36,052 nucleotides of DNA from Rubritepida sp. Lineage in GTDB: Bacteria > Pseudomonadota > Alphaproteobacteria > Acetobacterales > Acetobacteraceae. The stretch is taken from contig JAQGHY010000315.1 of the NCBI GenBank assembly GCA_028291455.1, positions 1-36,052 of the forward strand, read 5' to 3'. Position numbers and translations under genes: made by a program. The stretch's first letter is position 1. Each line of letters opens with the position of its first letter. The notes beneath the pieces were generated by a model that saw nothing but the letters and a program-made list of their open reading frames with translations, did no database searches and was not told the DNA's origin. Positions 8,301-17,576 of this stretch are shown here, piece after piece.

Positions 8301-9951
8301 CACCGCGGCTGGTAATTTCGTGTTGGACAACGGCACGAGCGACCTCTCGATCGGGACCTTCGGTGGCTCGTTCACAGCACAGACCTTCTCGATCCGCACC
8401 GCGGGCAACGTTGAAATCAATGCGCCGGTCATCGCTGTGGAGCGCGCCACCTTCCGCGTGGGTTCGCTGTTCATATCCGCGCCTTTCTCCGGCCCGGCGC
8501 CCGGCATTACTGCGCCCCTGGTGGAGATCGCCCCCGACGCCGCCGTGCAAATGGGCGTGGCCGTCGGCGACTCCACGCCGCCGCCTTTCGTTCTCTACTC
8601 CGACATCTTCGACCAGATCTCGACCAGCACGCTCCGCCTCGGCGCCACCACCTTCGGCGGCGTAACGACGACGACGGCGAGCGAGATTTTCTTCACCAAT
8701 AGCTTCAGCTTCCCAGGCACGCTGGACGTCCGCGCCACGGGCGACATCTTCCAAACCCCATCCAGCACGCTCGGCGCCGGCACGCTGACCGGCGCCGCGG
8801 GTGGCTCCATCACGCTGGTCGAGCCGACCAATGTGTTGCCCGTGATCAGCGACCTGTCAGCCGGCACCGCGCTCTCGCTGCGAACCACCGGCGTCCAGAC
8901 GCTGACCGGCACGGTATCCGCGCCGTCGATCACGCTGACCACCGGCGGCGCCCTGACGGAAAGCGGCGCGGGGCGGATCGCCGGGGGGACTCTCGGGCTC
9001 CAGACCGGGGGCAGCGCCACGCTCCTGGGCGCCAATGCCATCATCGGCCTCGCGGGCTCCAACATTGCCGGCGCCCTGCAGCTGAACAACACCTCCACGC
9101 AGCTGAGCGTGCCCGTCGGCAATCTCGTATTCTCCTCCGGCGCGCTCACCATCAGCCAGTTCGGCGACCTCGTGGTGGACGGCACCGTCAGCGGGGCGAG
9201 CACGTTGCTTTCGGCGAGCGGGCGGATCCAGGTGAACGGCAATTCCGCCATCGCCCGCACCGGCGACCTTAACATCTCCTCCAGCACCTTCGGCCTCGCC
9301 GGGCTGTTGCAGGCTTCGGGCGCGATTCGGATCGCCGCGAGCAACTCCGCGACGCTGGCCGGGCGCGTTGCGGCCGGGCTGCTTCGCATCACCTCGCCCA
9401 GCGTCGCCTTCGGCGGGCTGAACGCCTCCGGCACGCCGGTGGAGTTGTTCCTCGGCACGGCGGGCAGCACGAGTGGCACGCTCGATGCACGGGCGCTCAG
9501 CGTCTATGGCGGCGCCAGCGCCAGCCTCTTCGGGAGCATCGCCGGGATCGGCGGCGGCGCGGCGGCGGCGGCCGGCCGGCGCGGCACGGCCAGCGGGACG
9601 CTGCTCAACGAGCCGCTGCCGCAGCAGGACGCCTATCTGTTCAACAATTGCCAGATCGGCGTCGCGGTCTGCGTGCCGATCGTCATCCCGTCCCCACCCG
9701 TGACGCTGCCGCTGCCGCCGGGCCCGGGACCGAGCTTCCCGCAGCCCCCCAATATCCGGCCTCCGGCGGAACTCGGCGGCTTCGTCAGCGTGGCATCCAG
9801 CCCGCTCACCGTGATCGACGTGCTTCGCGTGCCGACGCCGATCGTGGACCAGCTGCGGGCGCCGCTGCCCGTCCTCAACCTCCGCCCCTTCCGCGATCGT
9901 TCGGAGGAGGCGGACCTGGCACCCCCCAACATCCGCGGGGACGATTTCTGA
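5362..9951 (+). CDS. TpsA-type exoprotein with filamentous haemagglutinin N-terminal secretion domain
   Basis: 1529 residues. The start at 5362 has AAGGA 11 bp upstream and lies just after the tpsB stop; 5395 is an alternative that still leaves a complete signal peptide (ending ALA-QQ). The TPS secretion domain follows at once. It includes NQSTDRAAIDWRTFNIG, VTLNRV, and NQSGVVF in place of the usual NPNG-type motif. The rest is low-charge, Gly/Ser/Thr/Asn-rich beta-helix sequence with long internal repeats (see 7024-8290). Residues 1430 and 1437 are the only cysteines, forming a CX6C pair followed by a Pro-rich stretch and a charged C-terminal tail. The protein is likely a secreted or surface-anchored adhesin; no enzymatic or toxin domain is recognisable. 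It forms a transcription unit with the transporter and the CHAT-domain lipoprotein. Confidence 0.92.
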   Translation: MAGISPQGLTTMRAALLAGTALILPGAALAQQPQGGQVVAGSASISRTPGQTTINQSTDRAAIDWRTFNIGRDQTVQFQQPGTGSVTLNRVTTPDPSQIAGSIIANGQIAIVNQSGVVFHQGSQVNAAGLVVSTANISNEAFMRGGRMAFDQPGRPDARIENNGTITVREAGLAALVAPQVANRGTITARMGRVVLAGAETSVVDFHGDGLLSLEITSPVRQAPTNGEALVTNTGTITATGGTVQLTASAVDGIVQDLVRAGGRISADTDAATGRTGRVVVSGTGGAVRIEGEVSAQGLAAGTRGGDVQILGDRTWIAPGAVVNASGRTGGGTVALGVTPQGAPTRRLARRTGVAQGAVVRADATESGNGGTVLLNSAEYTVHAGVISVQGGPQGGNGGFVEVSSAKDFRLLGEVNVAAGPGGLRGTLLIDPTNLTVVAGTTGSGSDDGAAADGVLGSGETSGNTTISNGFVNAFAGNLRLQATNAISVDAAINKPTGDLSLEAGGALTVSATGSIVLGAGDLNLTASSFAFNGPVTVPFANSINLTAAISGASISQTSAGILTGGTLTQTNPSNFFVVALGTADNAIDTIGSLDALSGSNSFRNTRSLTVSTSFRGNTTARIDVSGGDLTINGTVTAGSTIALRATGNFAQGATGSFTAPDIILNAGVNLSTGNRIAGSTAGMSLTGTIQASTRLNLNSAAGGITQTSGSIQTPNLVLDTNGSALLNIPVVTGGSGNLISGNDIRALNPSTVGGQLALVTQRDIQLQGLITVSGATSIAANNITQAVGGVLVTPLFSASTDVLSIVLGGDNQIDQLGNVLGTTGVGIRNARSLLVSGIVRAGNAAAGLDVVGDLTVTGTFQGAYGATLRASGSINLASGSVVSNYQNFDFTATPTVIQAGYDFGSGAPNPNSPASLTLGGFVGNPAYIGSLTLAAGTGGIRQTGGRILATNLTVQSGGDALLNGASASQPNSVETLLGVTAAGNFVLDNGTSDLSIGTFGGSFTAQTFSIRTAGNVEINAPVIAVERATFRVGSLFISAPFSGPAPGITAPLVEIAPDAAVQMGVAVGDSTPPPFVLYSDIFDQISTSTLRLGATTFGGVTTTTASEIFFTNSFSFPGTLDVRATGDIFQTPSSTLGAGTLTGAAGGSITLVEPTNVLPVISDLSAGTALSLRTTGVQTLTGTVSAPSITLTTGGALTESGAGRIAGGTLGLQTGGSATLLGANAIIGLAGSNIAGALQLNNTSTQLSVPVGNLVFSSGALTISQFGDLVVDGTVSGASTLLSASGRIQVNGNSAIARTGDLNISSSTFGLAGLLQASGAIRIAASNSATLAGRVAAGLLRITSPSVAFGGLNASGTPVELFLGTAGSTSGTLDARALSVYGGASASLFGSIAGIGGGAAAAAGRRGTASGTLLNEPLPQQDAYLFNNCQIGVAVCVPIVIPSPPVTLPLPPGPGPSFPQPPNIRPPAELGGFVSVASSPLTVIDVLRVPTPIVDQLRAPLPVLNLRPFRDRSEEADLAPPNIRGDDF
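7024..8290 (+). repeat. Two long diverged beta-helix modules within tpsA
   Basis: Protein-level repeats with a period of about 229 residues (687 bp), beginning near 7024 and 7711. Matching landmarks in order are ISQTSAGIL / ITQAVGGVL, ADNAIDTIGSL / GDNQIDQLGNV, FRNTRSLTVS / IRNARSLLVS, GDLTINGTV / GDLTVTGTF and IALRATGNF / ATLRASGSI. Then come GITQTSGSI with SALLNI and GIRQTGGRI with DALLNG. A more diverged third copy seems to begin near 8746 (IFQTPSSTLGAGTL). The copies are too divergent for recent duplication. Confidence 0.65.
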
Positions 9952-9971
9952 TAGCCGCACGCGCCCGCCAT

Positions 9972-9986
9972 TCCCCAAGCTGGGGA
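9972..9986. other. Perfect 6-bp inverted repeat over the CHAT-gene translation start region
   Basis: TCCCCA (9972-9977) and TGGGGA (9981-9986) are separated by AGC, 20 bp after the tpsA stop. The right arm is the GGGGA stretch that would serve as ribosome-binding site for the ATG at 9991, so the hairpin could hide it. The alternative ATG at 10006 has its own AGG 9 bp upstream outside the hairpin. There is no T-tract, so it is not an obvious terminator. Confidence 0.35.
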
Positions 9987-9990
9987 TGAC

Positions 9991-12900
9991 ATGAGGATAC
10001 CGAAGATGCGCCCGGGCCTGCTTCTCCTTCTCGCGCTCGGCGCCTGCACGGCTCCGCCGCCCTCCGCCTATGTTCCGGTCGCCTCGGGTTCGGGGCAGGG
10101 TCTTGTCGCCGTGGGCCGCACCGGCACCGGCGAGGAGTGCCGCCTCGCCCGCACCGGCAGCGGCGGCGACATCTGGTGCGGCGAATGGTCCTCCCCCAGC
10201 GCGCGCATTCGATCGGCGAGTGCCGCCACGCCGCTCGCTGCCGCCGAGGAAGCGCGCACTGCCCTGGCCGGCCGGCTGGAATGCGCCGCCCCGCGAACGA
10301 CGACGGTCCTCGGCGGGCAGCCCGCCGCGGTGATGGATTGCCGGCGCCGCAGCGGCGGCTGGCCCGCCTTTGCCATCGCCGCCCAGTCCGGCAGCAGCAT
10401 CTGGATCGCGGAGGGCGTGCTGCCGGCCTATGCCGCCGCCGAGCAGTCGATCGGCGTGCTGGGCGGACAGATCGCGGCGGAAGCCTCGCCGCTGCCCTCG
10501 GCGGCGCTGGACCAGATGGCCCAGCGGCTGTCCCGCGAGGCCTTCGCAACCGGCGACATCAGCCGCTTCGAGGGGCTGATGTCGGTTGGCCGCGATGCCA
10601 ACCAGGCCGAGCGCTTCGTCGCCGCCGAGACCGCTTATCGCGCCGCGCTGGCGCTGCAGGAACGCGTGCTGGGCCCCAATGCGCCGGATCGCTTCCTGCC
10701 CATGGTTCTGCTGGCGCTCCAGCTCTCCAACCAGGGCCGCTTCCCCGAGGCGGAGGCGCTGTTCAACCGCGCCGCCACCCTCGCGCCGCTGGCCGCCGAA
10801 CCGCTGGCGACCGCCTACCTCGCCCATTATCGCGGCCTGCACGAGGCCAATCGCGGTCGCAACGACGTCGCACTGGCCCTGCTGACGCAGGGCGGCACCG
10901 CCTATTCCCGCTGGGTGCCGCCTGAGATGCGTAGCGGCGCGCCCTCAAGTGCCAGGCCGCAGATTTCCGTTGATCCGCTGGCCACGCGCGCGCTGGTCGG
11001 CCTGATCGAGACGCGCCGCAACAGCGCCGCCGTGCTTCGCGCCGCCGGACGTCCCGCCGAGGCGGAGGCGGCTTCCGCCTCAGCTCAGCAGCTCGCGCTC
11101 GGTGCCATGAACAATGCCGTGGGCGCCGATGTCATGGTGGGCCGCCTGGCCCGCACCGGCGGCGCCATCTATGCCGGCTCCGGCGATACCGGCGGCGCCG
11201 AGCGTGCCTTCGCCCGTGCGGCGACCCGCTTCGCCGTCGGCATCCCGCGCTCCCGCCCCTTGGCCGAGACGTTGCTACTGCGCGCGGCGAACGTCTCCGC
11301 GGCCTCGGCCGTGCAGCCGTGCCGTGACGCCGTGGCCATCCTGCGCCTGCTCCGGGAGGGCACCACGGCCGGGCGCATCGCGCCTTGCGTGGATGCGTTC
11401 ATCGCCGCCGGCGCGCCGGAGGATGCCTTTGAGGCCGCGCAGCTTACCCAGGGCGGCGTCACCACGACGCAGATCGCCATCGCCGCCGCCCGCCTCTCCG
11501 CCGGCGCGCGCGACCCGGCCGTGGCCGACGCGCTGCGCCGCCGCGACGAAGCCGACCGCGCCCTCGCCACCCGCTATCGCGAGCGGGACGCGGCCGCCGC
11601 CGAGGGCGGCCGCACCGACCTCTCCGCGCTGAACACCCGGATCGCCGAGGCCGAGACTGCTGCCTCCGAGGCCGATGCCGCAGCACAATCGGCAGCGCCG
11701 GGCTATGGGCAGCTGGTGCAGTCCATCTCCTCGGCCGCCGATGTGATGGGCGCGCTGGCGCCAGGCGAGGCCCTGGTGGCGACCACCCTGCCGCCGGACC
11801 GGCGCGGCTGGACCTTCCTGCTCCTCGACGGGACCGTCACGGTCGGCCGGGCCGGCGCCGATACGGCCGAGATCGCCGCCCTCGTCGCCCGCATCCGGGC
11901 CAGCGTGGATTCCGGCACGGCGCGGCGGCCCTTCGATGCCGCCGCCGCCTGGCAGCTGCACCAGGCGCTGTTCGGGAACGTCGCCGAACCCCTCGGCCGC
12001 GCCCAGGCGATGGTCGCGCTGCCAGAGGGGCCGCTGCTGTCACTGCCCTTCGGCCTCCTCGTTACCTCGGCCCCGGCTCAACCGCTGGGGCATGAGGGCG
12101 TGAGTTTCCTGATCGCGCGCATCCCGGTGACGCATGTGCCGGCGGCCTCCAGCCTCGTGTCGCTGCGACGCGCCGGCAATTCCGCCGCCGGCCGGCCCTG
12201 GGTCGGCTTCGGCGATCCGCGTCCGATCCCCGCCAGCTTCGCCGCGCGCACCTTCCCCGCGGCACCCGATTGCGGCCGTGGCCTGTCTGGGCTTGCGCAG
12301 CTGCCGGCATCGGCGATCGAGCTCCAGGCGGCGCAGCAGATCATGGGCGCGACACCGGCCGAGCGCCGCATCGGCCAGGCCTTCACCGTCGCCGCCGTGC
12401 GCGGAACCCGGCTGCGCGACTACCGCGTGGTGCACTTTGCCACCCACGGCGTGCTGCCGGGCGAGCTCTCCTGCCTCACCGAACCCGCCATCATCGCCTC
12501 CGCCGCGCCGAACGGGCCGGATGCGACGCAGGCGCTGGTGACGGCGGGGACGATCCTGGACCTCGACCTCGATGCCGATCTGGTGGTGCTCTCGGCCTGC
12601 AATTCCGGCGGCGGCGCGGCGGCGGGCGAAAGCCTCTCCACCCTGGCGCGGGCCTTCTTCTTCAGCGGGGCGCGCGGCCTGCTGGTGACGCATTGGTACG
12701 TCAACGATGCGGCGGCGGCGCGAATCGCCTTCTTCACGCTGCAGAACGTGCGCGGCGGTGACACGCCGGCCGTGGCGCTTCGCAAGGCGCAGCTCGACCT
12801 GATGCGCGTGGCCGGCGCCGGCCATCCCGCGCTCTGGGCGCCCTTCGCCCTGATAGGCCCCGGCCCGGCGCCATCGACACGCACCGCCCGCGCCGGATAG
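9991..12900 (+). CDS. CHAT-domain protein with TPR-like repeats, predicted lipoprotein
   Basis: 969 residues (10006 is an alternative start). The N-terminus is a lipoprotein signal: Arg/Lys, a run of leucines, then LGAC with the acylated Cys at residue 19. A middle region of alternating Ala-rich helices contains TPR-like units, such as the stretch around residues 205-290 with NQGRFPEAEALF. Helical, probably coiled-coil sequence runs to about residue 590. The C-terminal third is a CHAT domain (caspase-like clan CD peptidase): HFATHG gives His819 and LSACNSGG gives Cys870, both candidate catalytic residues present. ESLSTLARAFFFSGARGLLVTHW is typical of the family. It lies 39 bp after tpsA. I infer a protease tethered to the outer membrane, possibly processing or controlling the exoprotein. 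Its substrate is unknown. Confidence 0.88.
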   Translation: MRIPKMRPGLLLLLALGACTAPPPSAYVPVASGSGQGLVAVGRTGTGEECRLARTGSGGDIWCGEWSSPSARIRSASAATPLAAAEEARTALAGRLECAAPRTTTVLGGQPAAVMDCRRRSGGWPAFAIAAQSGSSIWIAEGVLPAYAAAEQSIGVLGGQIAAEASPLPSAALDQMAQRLSREAFATGDISRFEGLMSVGRDANQAERFVAAETAYRAALALQERVLGPNAPDRFLPMVLLALQLSNQGRFPEAEALFNRAATLAPLAAEPLATAYLAHYRGLHEANRGRNDVALALLTQGGTAYSRWVPPEMRSGAPSSARPQISVDPLATRALVGLIETRRNSAAVLRAAGRPAEAEAASASAQQLALGAMNNAVGADVMVGRLARTGGAIYAGSGDTGGAERAFARAATRFAVGIPRSRPLAETLLLRAANVSAASAVQPCRDAVAILRLLREGTTAGRIAPCVDAFIAAGAPEDAFEAAQLTQGGVTTTQIAIAAARLSAGARDPAVADALRRRDEADRALATRYRERDAAAAEGGRTDLSALNTRIAEAETAASEADAAAQSAAPGYGQLVQSISSAADVMGALAPGEALVATTLPPDRRGWTFLLLDGTVTVGRAGADTAEIAALVARIRASVDSGTARRPFDAAAAWQLHQALFGNVAEPLGRAQAMVALPEGPLLSLPFGLLVTSAPAQPLGHEGVSFLIARIPVTHVPAASSLVSLRRAGNSAAGRPWVGFGDPRPIPASFAARTFPAAPDCGRGLSGLAQLPASAIELQAAQQIMGATPAERRIGQAFTVAAVRGTRLRDYRVVHFATHGVLPGELSCLTEPAIIASAAPNGPDATQALVTAGTILDLDLDADLVVLSACNSGGGAAAGESLSTLARAFFFSGARGLLVTHWYVNDAAAARIAFFTLQNVRGGDTPAVALRKAQLDLMRVAGAGHPALWAPFALIGPGPAPSTRTARAG

Positions 12901-12932
12901 CGGTTCCCTAGGCGGCGTGGCAGGGTCCGCGC

Positions 12933-13703
12933 ATGCAGCTGCACCTGGAACACCGCCCCGCGCCGCCGTGGATCTCCGAAGCGGCACCCGTCTTTCAATC
13001 GGTCATCGAGAGCACCGGGGTTATGGTGGCACTGCCCTGCTACGGCGGCATGCTGACCACCGCCACCCTGCGCGGCCTGCTGGAGACGCAGCGCGCGCTG
13101 ATCGCCTTTGGGCTGCCCCTGGCCGTCGCAACCGTAACCAATGAAAGCCTGGTGACGCGGGCGCGCAATTCCCTGGTGGCGCGCTTCTTGGCCTCCTCCG
13201 CCTCGCACCTGCTCTTCGTGGACAGCGATATCGGCTTCGGGGCGGACGCGGTGCTGCGGCTGCTCGGCCACGGGCGCCCGCTGATCGCCGGCCTCTACCG
13301 CAGCAAGACCACGGAGCGGGAGGATTGGGTCGTCACCTTCCCCGCCGGCGAGGACGGCGGGCTGCCCAGCGTGCGGCACGATGTCACCACCGGCGCCGTG
13401 GAAGCGGCGGGCGTCGGCACCGGATTTCTGCTGATCCACCGCGATGTCCTGACGGCGATGGTTCAGGCCCATCCCGAAACGCTGCACCGGACCGATGAAG
13501 GCCCCGTGCATGCCCTTTTCGAAGCCGGGATCGAGCCGGGCGCCGCCCCCGGCGAAGGCCGCTACCTCAGCGAGGACTATATGTTCTGCGCCCGCTGGCG
13601 TGCCCTGGGCGGAGAAGTCTGGTGCGACCCGGCGATCGTGCTGGAACATCACGGCCAAACCCGCCTGCGCGGGGAGCCTATGGACCTGTTCTCGGCGGCC
13701 TGA
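12933..13703 (+). CDS. GT-A-type glycosyltransferase family protein
   Basis: 256 residues, start at 12933 with AGGG 7 bp upstream. Near residues 90-100 LLFVDSDIGF supplies a DxD motif expected to bind a metal-nucleotide sugar. After a segment with GVGTGFLLIHRDV comes SEDYMFCARWRALGGEVWCDP with a final HHG, matching the ED and distal His pattern of family-2-like transferases. There is no signal peptide or membrane segment, so it is cytoplasmic. It starts 32 bp after the CHAT gene and is probably cotranscribed with the secretion cluster. The acceptor is unknown: sugar addition to TpsA before export, as in HMW-type systems (which use unrelated GT41 enzymes), or a glycan pathway elsewhere, are both open. 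Confidence 0.8.
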   Translation: MQLHLEHRPAPPWISEAAPVFQSVIESTGVMVALPCYGGMLTTATLRGLLETQRALIAFGLPLAVATVTNESLVTRARNSLVARFLASSASHLLFVDSDIGFGADAVLRLLGHGRPLIAGLYRSKTTEREDWVVTFPAGEDGGLPSVRHDVTTGAVEAAGVGTGFLLIHRDVLTAMVQAHPETLHRTDEGPVHALFEAGIEPGAAPGEGRYLSEDYMFCARWRALGGEVWCDPAIVLEHHGQTRLRGEPMDLFSAA

Positions 13704-13759
13704 CCGGCAAGGACATGGCACATCCTCGCGTTTCGCAGGCATACGGTTCAGCGAAGGGT

Positions 13760-13775
13760 TTATGCTGCACTGCAC
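13760..13775. promoter_or_regulatory. PhaR-like operator candidate upstream of PHB-depolymerase-family gene
   Basis: The sequence TTATGCTGCACTGCAC contains CTGC-N3-GCA, close to the CTGC-N3/4-GCAG pattern described for the PHB regulator PhaR of alphaproteobacteria. A near-identical 14-mer occurs at 20929. It sits about 72-87 bp before the start codon of a PHB-depolymerase-family esterase, a functionally fitting place. No PhaR gene is in the window. Confidence 0.4.
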
Positions 13776-13846
13776 CAACGATCCCGATGTCGTTGCGTTA
13801 TAGGTCATGCAGGCTGTCTATTGTCCTTGGCCTCGTTAGGAAACAA

Positions 13847-14917
13847 ATGCGGCCCCTCTCCGACACCATCGCCCGGCTTGCCGCGTTCCGCGCGGCGGCG
13901 ACCCGCACCAACTCAGCCTTCGACCACCTCGCCGAGCTCACAGGCTTCGAGTCCAACCCCGGTAACCTGAAGGCCCGGGTCCACGTCCCGACCGATCTGC
14001 CGGACAACGCGCCCCTCGTGGTGGTGCTGCATGGCTGCACGCAGACGGCGAGCGAATACGACGTGGGGTCGGGCTGGTCGCAGCTGGCCGACAGCCAGGG
14101 CTTCGTGGTGCTCCTCCCCGAGCAGCAACGGGCCAACAACGCCAATCTCTGCTTCAACTGGTTCGTCCCGGGCGACACTGGGCGCGACCTCGGCGAGGCG
14201 CAGTCGATCCGCGCGATGATCGAGAAGCTGGTGGTGGATCTCGGCCTCGACCGCCGCCGCATCTTCGTCACCGGCCTCTCCGCGGGCGGCGCCATGGCCT
14301 CGGTCATGCTTGCCACCTATCCGGAAGTCTTCGCCGGCGGCGCGATCGTCGCGGGGCTCCCCTACGGCGTCGCGAGCACGGTGCCCGAGGCCTTCGACCG
14401 CATGCGCGGCCATGGCGGGCAGGATGCGGACCGCCTCGAGTCTCTGGTGCGGGGCGCCTCGAACCATGCCGGTCCCTGGCCGACGGTCTCGATCTGGCAC
14501 GGCAGCGCGGACAATACCGTCAGCCCCTCCAATGGCGAGGCGATCCTGGACCAATGGCGCGGCCTGCACGGCGTCGGCCTCAGGCCCGCGCGCTCGGAGG
14601 TCGTGGACGGCTATCCGCACGAAGTCTGGTGCAACCGGCAGGGCCGCCCGGTGATCGAGCGCTACACCATCACGGGCATGAGCCACGGCACACCGCTCGA
14701 CGTGACGAATGGGGACGGGGTCAGCGGCGCCTATATGCTGGACGTCGGCATTTCGTCCACGCGGCATATCGCGCGCTTCTGGGGCCTGGCGCCGGCGGGC
14801 ACGTCCGCTCCCCGCCGCAAGCCGGCGGCCGCAGCACCGGAACCAGTCGCGGAGCCGGTCGGGCCGATCACGCAGGTCATCGAAACCGCACTGCGCCGCG
14901 CGGGGCTGATGCGGTAG
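13847..14917 (+). CDS. PHB depolymerase family esterase (extracellular/feruloyl-esterase-like alpha/beta hydrolase)
   Basis: 356 residues from the ATG at 13847, preceded by TTAGGAAACAA. The Esterase_phb domain is clear. VVVLHGCTQTASEYD gives the oxyanion hole, GLSAGGAMA gives the lipase-box serine, GSADNTVSP gives the acid, and GMSHGTPLD gives the histidine. Family members hydrolyse short polyhydroxyalkanoate or other ester chains. No signal peptide is evident, so action on intracellular granules or soluble oligomers is possible, and real substrates vary within the family. The C-terminus is an Ala/Pro-rich linker followed by a short helix (ITQVIETALRRAGL). A PhaR-like motif lies upstream. The gene ends 4 bp from the convergent maeB stop. 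Confidence 0.9.
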   Translation: MRPLSDTIARLAAFRAAATRTNSAFDHLAELTGFESNPGNLKARVHVPTDLPDNAPLVVVLHGCTQTASEYDVGSGWSQLADSQGFVVLLPEQQRANNANLCFNWFVPGDTGRDLGEAQSIRAMIEKLVVDLGLDRRRIFVTGLSAGGAMASVMLATYPEVFAGGAIVAGLPYGVASTVPEAFDRMRGHGGQDADRLESLVRGASNHAGPWPTVSIWHGSADNTVSPSNGEAILDQWRGLHGVGLRPARSEVVDGYPHEVWCNRQGRPVIERYTITGMSHGTPLDVTNGDGVSGAYMLDVGISSTRHIARFWGLAPAGTSAPRRKPAAAAPEPVAEPVGPITQVIETALRRAGLMR

Positions 14918-14921
14918 GGCT

Positions 14922-17189
<2,268 letters not shown>

Positions 17190-17340
17190 GTCGGAACCTC
17201 TCAGAGTCCCCCAAAAATGCGCGCAGGCGAGCCGAGTGGCAACGGTGGCGCGGCAAGGAAGCGCAAGCGGGCCGCGCGGGCTGCTTGCCGCACGACCACA
17301 GCAGGACCAAGTTGACCGAATTGACAGCGCCTCAACGAAT

Positions 17341-17359
17341 CCGGCCGCAAGGCGGCCGG
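17341..17359. other. Perfect 8-bp GC hairpin upstream of maeB
   Basis: CCGGCCGC (17341-17348) pairs with GCGGCCGG (17352-17359) around AAG. No T-tract follows on either strand. It lies between the maeB promoter region and the end of tRNA-Leu, so it may help separate the two minus-strand transcripts or be a regulatory site. Confidence 0.35.
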
Positions 17360-17414
17360 CGCGCGGCGACAGGATGTTGGAGCAGGAGCACCATGTCTGA
17401 AGCGCGCAAGCCAA

Positions 17415-17429
17415 GCCCGCGGAGCGGGC
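17415..17429 (-). terminator. Hairpin downstream of tRNA-Leu, weak terminator candidate
   Basis: GCCCGC (17415-17420) pairs with GCGGGC (17424-17429) around GGA, about 23 bp past the 3' end of the minus-strand tRNA-Leu. There is no U-run after it, so termination here would need Rho or be inefficient; readthrough into maeB is possible. Confidence 0.3.
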
Positions 17430-17451
17430 GCCGGCGCTTGAGGAAAGAGTT

Positions 17452-17537
17452 TGGTGCGGTCGAGAAGATTCGAACTTCCAAGGGGTTTCCCCCACCAGCA
17501 CCTCAAGCTGGCGTGTCTACCATTCCACCACGACCGC
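17452..17537 (-). tRNA. tRNA-Leu (anticodon GAG)
   Basis: An 86-nt class II tRNA on the minus strand. The acceptor stem GCGGTCG (17537-17531) pairs with CGACCGC (17462-17456), discriminator A, encoded CCA (17454-17452). The D-arm has TGGTGGAATGGTAGACACG, as in leucine tRNAs. The anticodon stem CCAGC/GCTGG surrounds TTGAGGT, giving GAG. A long variable arm (GGTGGGGGAAACCCC-like) precedes the T-loop TTCGAAT. The 5' end is only 20 bp from the lipB start codon on the other strand. Confidence 0.97.
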
Positions 17538-17547
17538 AGACGAGAGC

Positions 17548-17576
17548 CCTCTAGCGCATGATCCTGCCCGGTTCAA
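17548..17576 (-). promoter_or_regulatory. Candidate sigma-70-type promoter of tRNA-Leu overlapping the lipB start
   Basis: On the minus strand TTGAAC (17576-17571), a 17-bp spacer and TAGAGG (17553-17548) precede the tRNA 5' end by 10 bp, the expected geometry for a tRNA promoter. The -10 box is poor. The element spans the lipB initiation codon at 17558. Confidence 0.35.

Noticed and set aside
8857-10842. 661-codon open frame antisense to the end of tpsA and the start of the CHAT gene
   Set aside because: It crosses two well-supported genes and their intergenic gap and has no recognisable domain.
17190-17501. N-terminal extension of MaeB through the tRNA-Leu region
   Set aside because: The frame is open but runs across the tRNA gene; the ATG at 17189 has a good ribosome-binding site and gives the normal MaeB N-terminus.
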